A stretch of 64,000 nt of DNA from Coriaria nepalensis. Its lineage: Eukaryota > Streptophyta > Magnoliopsida > Cucurbitales > Coriariaceae. The notes under the pieces are model-generated. The model did not search any database and was not told the DNA's origin. It saw only the letters and a list, made by a program, of their open reading frames with translations. Position numbers and translations under genes: made by a program. Location of the stretch: positions 1,116,001 to 1,180,000 of the forward strand of contig CP114486.1 of NCBI GenBank assembly GCA_027186245.1. The letters are read 5' to 3'. This document shows, piece by piece, positions 11,362 to 21,843 of this stretch (the first letter of the stretch is position 1; every line of letters begins with the position of its first letter).

Positions 11362-11628
11362 TTAATTTTTAACACAACGATTCATGAAATTATTTCATTA
11401 AAGGGTTGGAGAAATTTGTTGGTCAAATCGTGATCAAATCTTGAATCTGTGTATATGTAAAGGTGTAATCCGTTAAATTGAACAAAGAATTAGGTTAAAA
11501 TATAACACAAACAAGTTATAGATGATTTATATAGAGTTCTAGATAATATATGTATAACAAAAAGAACAAAACCGCATACAATTCCTTATTGTGTATAGTA
11601 TAGTCAAGTTGAATTGTCCAAATATGAA

Positions 11629-11961
11629 TTAAAGACCATACATATTGAGACAATCCTCCTCGCACTGCTCAATAGAAGTCACGAACTTGCAGGCTATTTT
11701 ACAGCGCCTTCTAAAGCTATGCCGGAAACCCTTTTTGCAATCTTCAAGGCAACGGAATAATTTATCGATCACATTATCGTCATCAGGAGATTCGCGGTTA
11801 AGGATATCATGTGAACTATTATTATCGACTCGAGTTTGAGCGAGCAGGGACGAACGAGACTCGGAGCCTTCGACCGCGACAAGAAGAAGTAATAAGTTAA
11901 CAAACACTACTATGCTCGTCATCATCTTCATCTCCACGATCAGTATCCTTATTACTTGCAT
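11629..11961 (-). CDS. Small secreted peptide with three CX3C motifs
   Basis: Open frame of 110 residues (or 100 from the internal Met of MKMMTS). A hydrophobic segment, SIVVFVNLLLLLVAVEG, forms a signal peptide and is followed by an acidic Asn/Asp/Ser-rich propeptide-like stretch. The C-terminus has six cysteines in three evenly spaced pairs: CLEDC, CKIAC and CEEDC, ending LNMYGL. This extends the paired CX3C design of the two peptides at 5951 and 6730 and suggests a common origin, although RPL27 and the GRAS gene lie between. The receptor, target and role are unknown. No intron or stop is seen. Confidence 0.6.
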   Translation of the reverse strand: MQVIRILIVEMKMMTSIVVFVNLLLLLVAVEGSESRSSLLAQTRVDNNSSHDILNRESPDDDNVIDKLFRCLEDCKKGFRHSFRRRCKIACKFVTSIEQCEEDCLNMYGL

Positions 11962-12006
11962 TCAGAGCTACGTACAGATACAATATTGATTGATTTACAC
12001 GAAAGG

Positions 12007-12037
<31 letters not shown>

Positions 12038-12752
12038 GCATGTAAGTATGTATGGAATTGGATTGAAAATATTATTTTATTATATTAGTTCATTCATCTC
12101 TTGGCATCAATGAAGTTTGATTAACTTCGACTCAAGTTGAATTGTGTATATGGTTAATAACCCTTTCCCTTATTCCAATGGTTATGGTTATATAATTAAC
12201 AATCAACCGCAAGGGTTGTCCGAGTGCCGAGTGATCCGGATTTAAATCTTAGATGAGATTTAACTCGAGTTTAATATCACGGAGAGCACTTCTTAAATCT
12301 ATTTATCCAACCGGTCAAATTATCAAATTATTAGTCTCTATATATAATTATATATGAGACAGACTTGAGTTATCTCCGAACTCTCACTTGTTATATTTAG
12401 TATAATACAAATTAATCAACCGGCATTAAATGGATAACGTGTTCATATGAAAGAGAACAACAACAAACCCAACGGTCCAACCAAACATATAGGTCATGGT
12501 AACAGCTACACGTATGATTAATTATTGTTGACAAATTTATAATAATAGTAATACAAAAAACCCACCAAGTAATTTCATATATTATGATTAATCAATCAAT
12601 CAATTAAATTCTGAACATAAGATATGAATCATGATCACATTATTATATTACATCGAATCAAACTAAACCGTCCAAACAAATACATGGTCAAACTTAATAT
12701 ATAATAATAGTAATTGAACAACAAAAGATGTCTGAAATCTCAACGCTTAGAA
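11962..12752. other. AT-rich spacer
   Basis: Contains a TA microsatellite at about 12009-12037 and, at about 12195-12290, a stretch with weak tRNA-like words that may be an old SINE. No gene seen. Confidence 0.45.
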
Positions 12753-13250
12753 CTAGAAGCATGCATCCAACACGCAACAGCAACAAATGGCAGCACAACT
12801 GCAAACATAACAACAACAAGAATTTCATGTCAGTTTGGGTATAACAGAGAGAGAGAGAGAGAGAGAGAGAGATAGTGGGCTGAGGCAGGCCGGGGTTTAG
12901 TGGTCTTACCATCCCTTCAAGAAGCCATCACCCCTAGACTTGGTTTCGACTGGAACATGAACGGAGGGGTCATTCGAGTAATCTCTAGTTGGATAACCGG
13001 CAGGCGGCGGAGCAACAACATAAGCGGTTGGCGGTGCTGTCGAAGATGGAAGATATTCACCTGAAAATTTCACCGGCCACCACACACCACCCTCATTATC
13101 ATCAAATACCGAGTATATGTATATGTTGAATCACGAACTAAAACAAGAAACAGAAACAAAAGCCCATTATATATGATTACAAACTATACCTGCAGAATTA
13201 GACGCGGCAGCACTTGAACTCATCTCCAGTTTTTGTTGACCGTAACTCAT
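12753..13250 (-). CDS. CYSTM-domain (cysteine-rich transmembrane module) protein
   Basis: Three exons on the - strand, 13250-13190, 13060-12910 and 12798-12753, join in frame to an 85-residue protein. It starts MSYGQQKLEMSSSAA, has a Pro/Tyr-rich middle (APPTAYVVAPPPAGYPTRDY), then VPVETKSRGDGFLKG, and ends CCAAICCCCVLDACF. That is the CYSTM module: a Cys-rich membrane-anchored C-terminus after a Gly/Pro/Tyr-rich tail. Plant CYSTM proteins are plasma-membrane, often palmitoylated, and linked to abiotic and biotic stress tolerance. All junctions are GT-AG and the length is typical. A GA microsatellite lies in the second intron (about 12846-12872). No single exon is long enough to stand out, so the gene is easy to miss. 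Confidence 0.88.
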
Positions 13251-14256
13251 CCTTGCAATTGGGTAGCTGATTTCAGAAGCTATATATGAAGAAACAAAGT
13301 ATACGAGAGAAGAGAAGAGAATAGTGTAAGATATGATATGGATTGAGAGAAATATAAAGAGAGAAATACATATATATATATATAAGGAAAGTAAAGAGAT
13401 ACAGCGGTTATTGCTTGGAAAGCCGCCGACGATGGAATATGAAAGCGAGGTCGGCAAACAACGCGGATGAATGAATGAAATGTAACGTGGGACATCCCCC
13501 ACGTAACCACTTCCTATGTCGTTTTCTTTCTTTATTTTCAACGCCATGACCAAGAAAGCTTAGTCATATGAACCATAGATTATAAAGTTTGAAGTAACAA
13601 ATGTAAGATGAGAGGTTAGGTGAGAAACTAATCAAATGGGGGAAAAGGAGGTACTGCACATCAATGCATTCATGCTGCCATAGACTACTAAAAGTGTTAA
13701 TAGACACGTCAATGTGGACCAACAACATGGATTAGATTATAGAATGCATGTGAATTCCAGAAGCATGGCCTGCTTGTAAAAAGGAAAAAAGGAAGGAAAA
13801 AAAAAAAAAAAAACTAATTTAATTTTAGAATATTTCAGCATTTTAAAGTTAAATATTATTATAATTATAAATATTATTTTTATACATAATATTATTTATA
13901 ATATAAAAAATACTATTTTCATTTTTTATTATGATTAAAATTCTACAAGCCATCTTATTCTAATTATAAATATTTTTTATTATGATGAAATTTTATAATT
14001 TACGTATCTATATAAATAGTACTCTTTTCTTAACTACATAAATAGTTGATTTAGTTCATGTTTTCTCTCGAGAAAATTGAAAGTAGACTTTGACTTGGTA
14101 AAATCATTGACTCAATCTCCGTTGGGCTCATACGGATATTTACTTCGTTACGCGTTATTATTGTTTTGGGCTTTTCCTTTTAAGCCCATTAAAGAGAGAC
14201 CCACCAATGGCCCACAAACCTATTCAAAGAAAATTGATCAAATATACCTCAAAACG
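13251..14256. other. CYSTM 5' region and AT-rich spacer
   Basis: 13251-13560 is the 5' UTR and promoter side of the CYSTM gene. 13800-14040 is very AT-rich. 14160-14215 has GGGC/GCCC words (site II-like) before the decayed UGT. No other gene seen. Confidence 0.45.
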
Positions 14257-15501
14257 ATGGGGAGGAGACCCAAGATAATACTAGTTCCATATCCGGCACA
14301 AGGCCACGTGACCCCTATGTTGAAACTAGCCACCGCCGTGGAATAAACCCTGTTCTAGTCACCTTTGAGCACATCCACAGCCAGATCGCGGCTCAGATTG
14401 AACCAACCGGCGAGTTCAGCTGCATGTCAATCCCAGATGGTAGTAATAAACTTCCGTTAGATTTCTTCGCGATCGAGCGAGTGATGGAAGAGAGCTTGCC
14501 TCTTCATTTGGAGCAGCTTGTCAGAGGGAAAATATTACTTGATCATCATGATGAAGAAGGTGGTAGCGGTGAAGTGATATGTATGGTGGTTGATTTGCTG
14601 GCTTCAAAAGCTATTGAGGTGGGTAGGAAGTATGGGCTTCCTGTTGCTGGTTTTTGGCCGGTCATGTTTGCTACGTACCAGCTCATTTCTTCCATTCCTG
14701 AATTGCTACCTACGTAAAGGCTTCATTTCTGATACAGGTCAGTTGTTTTTTTTCTTATAAACAACACAGCAAGTTATTGGTCAGTAAAATCTCCCAGAAC
14801 AACCCACTTAACGTTTTCCCAATCGGACCTCTAACCAACCATGAAACATACAATCTGAAAAACCCTCCTAGCTTTTGGGAAGAAGACTAGAGCTGCCTAC
14901 AATGGTTAGACAAACAAAGACCGAATTCTGTCGTGTACGTCTCGTTTGGGAGTTGGGTAGCCCAATAGCTGAAGAAAAGGTCCAAAGTTTAGCAATTGGG
15001 CTTGAAGCTTCAAGTAGGCCATTCATCTGGGTCCTGAAGGAATCCACCTGGCGTGAAGGGTTACCGATTGGGTATTTGGACCGAGTTTCAAGCAGAGGAA
15101 GAGTTGTTTCGTGGGCCTCACAAACGGAGGTCTTGAAGCACAAGGCAGTCGGGTGTTTTCTCACTCACTGTCGGTGGAATTCAACAATGGAGGTTATTTA
15201 TTCAATGCAAGAAGCCACTCTTGTGTTTTCCGGTGGCCGGAGATCAGTTCTTGAACTGTAGTTTCATTGTTGACGTGTGGAAAGTGGGAGTGAAGCTTGG
15301 CCCAAAAGAGGTTAAGGATGGGTTGAGGATGTGGAGGAGTGTGACGGCGACATGGAGAAGAGGTTGAATAAGGTGCATGAGAGGACCATGGGTCAGGAGG
15401 GTAGCTCAAGAGCTATTTGTAACCTTGAAGATTTCATTGATGATATCAAGAACTTAAGTGCACTTGAGCCTACCATTAATGGAGAATTTCATGATTCTTA
15501 G
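14257..15501 (+). pseudogene. Decayed UDP-glycosyltransferase, UGT82A1-like
   Basis: Starts MGRRPKIILVPYPAQGHVTP, with the catalytic His in QGH. The frame breaks after LATAVE (about 14343). Homology resumes as INPVLVTFEHIHSQI and VVDLLASKAIEVGRKYGLPV, then stops at about 14715. The middle of the gene, about 150 residues including the acceptor side, is missing or scrambled. A third block runs from about 14935 with SPIAEEKVQSLAIGLEASS and a PSPG-like segment reading VSWASQTEVLKHKAVG, then THCRWNS, where Gly of HCGW is Arg. Remnants continue in another frame to a stop near 15501. These words match UGT82A1 rather than the UGT85 genes to the right. Several shifts and stops mean it cannot encode an enzyme. 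Confidence 0.82.
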
Positions 15502-15877
15502 AATTTAATTTGGTGTGTCATTTAGTGACGTATATGAATGAAATTCTAAGTATTATAGTTCATAATGACTATGATTGTACATGATATTTTTCCTCAACAG
15601 AGCAAAATTCCTAACAACAAACAACAATGGGAAACTTTTTTTCTCAAAATCCTGAGTATTACAGGGTAATTAAATTCTCGATAGCTGGGGCCCCGCTGTT
15701 TTTTAGAAGAAATCCCTTGTTACCAGCAGCTTACAGAGAAACACAGCCATCCATTCATTCTCGAGGGTGATACCTTCTTCATATTATTTTCTAGGAATCT
15801 CAGTCGATGCATTGCTTCTATATCCGATTTGGGGGGCGGTTAATAAAACTGGGGCCTAAGCCTATAAGTTTCTTCGA
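15502..15877. other. Spacer between the UGT82 pseudogene and the HSP70-17 3' end
   Basis: Convergent 3' flanks. No gene or notable repeat seen. Confidence 0.45.
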
Positions 15878-18800
15878 TCATAGCTCATCTTTGAGCTCGG
15901 TTTTGGCATTTTCATCTGTCGGATTCTCTGAATCATTCACTGGTTGGTCACCGCCGTGGGATGAAGAACTCTCATCGGTGGTTGAGTTGGAAGTGTCTTT
16001 CTTTTCTTTAGTCTCTGTTTCATTCTTAGGCTTCTCCGTTTTTGGCTTTGGCTTGGGAATTCTATCAATACTTGAAACCTGTGACAATAACAAGGATTTA
16101 TTTGAGTGAAAGAAAAAAAAAAATTTCAGGGTACGGGTTTCCAATTTCGATCAAGAGGAGATGTAATATTACCTTATCTTGCAGAGTGAACACCTTCATG
16201 TATACTTCTTCAGATTTGTACGCAGGTGTGCTGAAAGCAGGAGTCCTGATCATATTCAGAAAGGAAGCTTCCATTAAAACTTAGGCAATCCCCAATATTT
16301 TACAGTTCAAGTCTTTGTAATGTAAAGAAACAAAGACCCCCAAACCATGATGATATGAACATGACAGCGGAAGTTTACAACTCTTAAGAACGAATGACTG
16401 AAAACTTACTTCTTCTGCTCAGCTTCCTTCTCATCCAACCACTTCTTGAACTTCTCAGCTTCACTCAAAACCTGAAGAAATCACATGTATGAGTTTCCCA
16501 AAGCCATCCAACATGTCAAGAATACAGAAAGTTCGAAGGAATGGGCTCAGTTAAGTATGAGTGTACCTCATCTATTCTATTTTTCGGAAGCCAAGGTTTT
16601 TTGGTCTCCCAGTCTTTAACGATCTGCAAGTGCTCAAGGTAAAGGAACATGCACAATTAATATTTATCTAATTCCTGCTCAAAAACCACTAGCAAAAGAG
16701 TAACATTATTCTTGGGAGAAGGTGGGTCCAGATGTAATGATAAAGGGCCAAGCTTCAAACTCTGAAGTACCTGTTGCAGCTCATCATGGTATTTGCAAGC
16801 ATATTCAACTGCCTTGGGTCTTGCAGCTAGCTCCTTCAGTCTAACATTCAAATATTCGACAGACAAACGTTACTAACTGACCCCAACTTCAGTCCTTTGT
16901 ATTTTAGTATATGTTATTCAGAAAGGAGATACTAAACTCAATTCAGCTTAAGCATATCCAACAATAAACAAAGATGGGACATACCTGAAGAATATTGGGT
17001 CACCGATACCTTTCAACTTATCTAGCCGTTCCTGAAACTCCGAGGCAGAAGCATCCTCACCATCTGTATAGAGCCACTCTTGCACCTAAAAAATTGGAAG
17101 ACATCAGATGTATAATGACTGGACCACTAGATATTTATTAAAAATAAAAAAATAAAATAAAAAATTATATATATATAAGGAATAATAATAACAAGTAAAT
17201 AAGAAGCTTGACCTCATCAAGTTTCTCATTGAAGGCTTGGCGTTCCTCTTTAGTAGAAGCCTTTTCAAACTCCTCAGATGTATCAAGCTGGTGTTTAGAC
17301 AATTAAGCAAGGTATCAAAGAAGTGTGGTGTTAGGCAGGAAAAAACCATAATATGTAAGGCATCAAATAACTATCTAACACCTTGGCCAAAAAAAAAAAA
17401 AAAAGAAAAGAAAAAAAAAAACTAATAATAGTAATAATCCCATGTATACAGCCCTCTAACATAGACATGGATTCTAAGATTAGTACTGTTGGTTAGTTCA
17501 TGTTGAAGTGTAGGCAAATTCCAAACCTTTTCTTTGGTAGCATATATGTATCCTTCTAAGTTATTCTTCAGCTCTGCGGTTCTCCTTCTTTCTTCATCTT
17601 TTTTGTCCAGTGCTTCTAATTTACTTTTAGCTTCAGCAAGGGCTTCCTTAGATAGAGGCACTCCAGGGCCCACTGACTTCTCGACTATCTAAAATTTAGA
17701 TATAATAATAGGAAAACACCAGAGACAAATAAAGCATGAGAAAAAATTCATCTATTTCTAGAAGGGACGTAGGATTCAATATATGATCGACTTGTTTAGA
17801 CTACGTTTCAAAACATCCAGCATGTTGTTACCTTAAGTGGAATTCTAAAGGTCCGCTTTTTCAGCTTTTTTTCAGTAACAAGTTCAATGGTACTTTGTCC
17901 CTCTGTACTCGAGTCAGTTGTGTTGGCTACTCCTCCATCTTCAACAAATGAGTTGTCATTAGTGCCTTCTGAAGTATTTGTAGAGCCAGCTTCAGCTGAT
18001 GCATTGGACGAAGCAAAAGTTGAATTATCCACAGTGAGGTTTTTTCTTGGAACTTCTACCCATTCTGAAATTTCAATAAGAGCATCTGCACGATCTAAAG
18101 ACAGAACTCCACTTCGGCTGAGAGAGAAATGTAGATTTGCTTTTACAGGGGAGGATAAATTCTGAGATGAATACCTAAAAAAACACCGGATAATAAAACC
18201 TTCTGGATTTGTATTCTAGGGTATATAATCAAGAGAAAACAGGCGTTGCGGTGTATCGAGAAGTGAAATCCGCATATTATTTAGCAATTTAGAAATCCTT
18301 ACTTGTCACTTGCATCGGCCAAACCAGAAACATCATATTGAGCAAACACAGGAGAAATAACACCAGGTGGTAACAGATGCTCACTCTCGTAGGCAAGTGA
18401 AACTTCAAAATCTTTGTTGTGGACGACAGATCTGAACATCTATTATATGACAACAAAAGAACAAATCAGTAACAAAAGAGAAGATATGCAGTTTAGAGAA
18501 AGCTCAAATTTTTCCATCTGATAGGACAGGTCATTACTTACTTTACTTGGAAGCTTTTTCATCCGCGGAACAAGCAACTGCCTACTGCTTTCATCCTTCT
18601 GAAGACCAGGACCATCTAACTCAGCAATAAACCCATAAGGAGAACCATCAAGCATTCCAAGCTTACGGTTTAGTTTGATTCCGTCACTTAAATTTGCAGC
18701 ATGTAGTGCTGAACCAAGAACAATAGCCTCATCAGCATCCAGATGTTTGTCCAACTCATTCCTTCCAAGAAATTCCTGGAGTTTCGCCTGAGGTAAATAA

Positions 18801-20888
18801 ATGAAAAACTTTCATTAATTCCAGAAACTAACTAAGCTAAAATATGAAAATTGAAGGCTATACTATCAGATGAAGGCCATCTACTTACAAATTAATTCAT
18901 ACTGTTAAGCAGAGAAAATCACAGAGGTGCCTCAAGATAAGAGATCTTGGGAGTTTGAAAAGATTAGATATCAAGGACATATGCAAGACTATGCTAAGGA
19001 TAAATCACAATTATTCCTTTAACTACTCTCAGAACCATAATAGAGTTGTCTGTACTATGCCAATCACTCAAAGGATTACTTCTGCAACACTGAATATAAG
19101 ACAGAGCAAGTAGCCTATGGTAATGATAGAAAACTCAGTCCAAACCTGCAACTTTGGCACCCTAGTAGCACCTCCAAGCAGCTCCACCGCATATATATCT
19201 TCCATCTTCAAACCTGAGTACTCTAGCAGTTCTTTCAAAGGTAAAAGAGATTTCTCCCACAGATCTTCACAAAGCTCTTCAAACTTCTCACGTGTGATGG
19301 AGCTCCTGGGAAAACGATGCTTCTCAGTTTCCACAATGCAAAAGCTAAGAATATCAAAAGGTGCAGACATAACTCTAGATGAACGTGGATAATACCACAC
19401 ATTTAAAATTGTGCGCACAATATATAGATTGGGCCTCTTAATTTTACTCATACACAAATCAAAAGGCATAAAACTTTTCTACCAACTAACAGCATACAAC
19501 AACCAGAAAGATAAGACTTAGATATACAGTTATCACTTAATTACAGAAAAAAGAAAACATTCAGCATCAACATATTGTGGGTTGCTGCATGGTTTGATAT
19601 AATCGAGCATTGTTAGTGAGGGGGAAAAGAAATAAACTAGGAAATTAAATGGAGGAGCTACCTGAAGTCTCGATCGTCCAAAAGGGATTCAACTGACAGT
19701 GGAGCAGCTGTATTCGCACTTAGAATTTCTTTACAGCGTTTAACTTGTTTCTTCAATTTTGCCATAGCCTTTGGAAACTTCCTCACATCCACCTCATTTC
19801 CAACTTGTTTATTGAACTCATCAGCGAAGTGTTCCACCAGCCGTAGTTCCATATTCTGACCTCCAAGTTCTGGGTTCCATCTAACATCCTTCACCTGCAC
19901 AAATCCAAAGGATAAGATACGCTGAGATACAACTAGTAGCACCCAAAAGTACACATGTTAAAGCAATAGTCTACAATGGCCAACCATATCATCACCAATC
20001 TGTATAACACGAGATGATGTACTCTTTAAACAAAGAACGCTATAGGAAGTGGCCCTAAAGTACTGCATTACAGCTGAGTAAAGTCCACCATGCTTCTGAA
20101 ACTAGTGGAACTATATTGAAATTTACCTGAAATTGGTTCACTGACACAGTCTTCCCAAACTCCTTGGCATTGTATGCTGAGAAATACACAAGAGTAGCAT
20201 AAGTACTACTCGAACCCATATCATAGAAGATAACATGTCTCGCCCCATTAGAAAAATTCTTATCAATCCCATATTGTAATGCGGCACCAGAATGTTCATT
20301 AGTTAGAGAAAGCACATTAATCCCAGCCAACTGTGCTGCTTGAAGCAGCCCTCTTCTCTCTGCTTGCCCAAAGTAAGGAGGCACTGAAATTACAGCATCC
20401 TTCACAGGAACTTTAGAATGAAACTCAGCCAGTTTCGAAGCATAACCCAAAATCATGGCCACTAACTCCTCGACTGTATAAGTAGTCAACTTATCATCAA
20501 TTCTAAAACTCACACAACCCCTAGAATCTTCTGTGATATCGAATGGTAAGTACTTTGAATCAATAAAATTCTTCACATAGTTGTAAGGCTTTCCGATCAT
20601 GTCCCTGATTTGGGAATAAACCTTGTTAGGATATCGAGCCACTAGTCCGGCGGCTTCTTCTCCGATTAGCCGATCCCCTGAATGGAATGCAACTAAAGCT
20701 GGTGATTTGCGCTTGGACATCTCATTGATAGCTATTGAAATTGGACTCTGTCCAGGTTTCAGATTTACAACCGCAACTTTGAGCCATTCGGAGCCCAGAT
20801 CTATGCTAGAAACCGCGGAATGGGATGGCGAGAAAATAAGAAAAATGGCGGATAAGAAAAGCCCTAGTTTGATTAACATCGAAGCCAT
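15878..20888 (-). CDS. HSP70-17: Heat shock 70 kDa protein 17 (ER-luminal Hsp110/Grp170 type chaperone)
   Basis: About 14 exons on the - strand; the first is 20888-20127 and the second 19894-19672. The N-terminus MASMLIKLGLFLSAIFLIFS ends in PSHSA, a signal peptide. An actin-like ATPase domain follows: AVSSIDLGSEWLKVAVV, VISVPPYFGQAERRGLLQAA, LTNEHSGAALQYG, then VELLGGATRVPKLQ and DADEAIVLGSALHAA. A long C-terminal extension includes an acidic Ser/Thr-rich linker (about 17890-18000) and helical-bundle exons such as EEFEKASTKEERQAFNEKL. The last exon ends TELKDEL, an ER-retrieval signal. This is the plant HYOU1/Grp170 counterpart, a nucleotide-exchange partner and holdase for BiP. All exons traced are open. 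Exon ends inside the gene are approximate. Confidence 0.93.
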
Positions 20889-21843
20889 ACTTTGATTGCT
20901 CTAGTACCCCAGAAATCAAGTCTGTTCAAACGGCAAACAGAAAAAAATAAATCAGAAAGCAGAACCTCTCACCTACACAATCGCTTAAAGAGAAATCGAA
21001 ACAGAATACAAAAGGGAATTACTCAGAATAACGCTTTTAATTCTAGAACAAAAAGAAAAACCAAAAGCTTCCAGTCGTCCAATTAGCGTGCAAAGTCAAA
21101 TCTAAGCTCGAATTTACAAAAAAGAAGAACAATCAAACTCATCTAAAACTGAAATTTGCTTCCAAAATCCCTTTGCATTCCCGTTTTCTATCTTATTTTC
21201 TTTGAAACCAGACAAAATAGTATATAGAAATTTCGCGCCGGAGGAAAGCAACTCACAACCAAAACTAAACGAAAACAAAAAACCCAGATGACAGAGAGAT
21301 CAGGAATGTTAGACGGAGAAGAACTTACCAGTGATGAGCAGATCGCATTCTCCGAGTTAGATTAGAGAAGCTTCGTTCAGTCTGGTTGACGAGAAAAAGG
21401 AGAGAAGATCGGAGATGTCAGTCGAAATCTTGAGGAGGGAAACGTGGGATTTTATAGAGTTCTCTAAGAAGGAGGTCTACGTGGAAAGAGCAGTGATAAT
21501 CTAGCGACTAATATATAGCCACGTGGTTAAATGTACACGTGGTTCGCAACGAGTCCTTTGGTGGTGTTGTGCTCACCGTGTTCATGGATGATTCCTAACC
21601 AAATTATAGTCCGTGCAGACAACTTGACACCTGTCAGTTTGTATTTCTCCGTTTTCTTATTTTTACCCCCTGAATGATTTCTGAATTACATTTTCACCTC
21701 AAAATATTTTATTAGACTAGAATTTAACCTTTCAAAACGAATAAGTGATCAATTCTACCCCTGACGTGCAAAGTCTGTTCCCATACAGATTGCAGACCAC
21801 TGAGACCAGAATAGAAAGTGTAGCTTGATAGAATTTGAGACCA
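20889..21843. promoter_or_regulatory. Shared upstream region of HSP70-17 and the PPR gene, with CACGTGG cluster
   Basis: 20889-21360 is probably the HSP70-17 5' UTR with an intron. Upstream lie four ACGTGG cores within about 100 bases: 21442, 21479, CCACGTGG at 21519-21526 and CACGTGG at 21536-21542. CCACG-containing boxes are bound by bZIP28/bZIP60 in plant ER-stress promoters, which would fit an ER chaperone; I infer this and do not see a full ERSE. The PPR gene starts divergently at 21844. Confidence 0.45.

Noticed and set aside
12195..12290. Possible tRNA-derived SINE
   Set aside because: Weak A-box-like words only, no clear B box, tail or target-site duplication.
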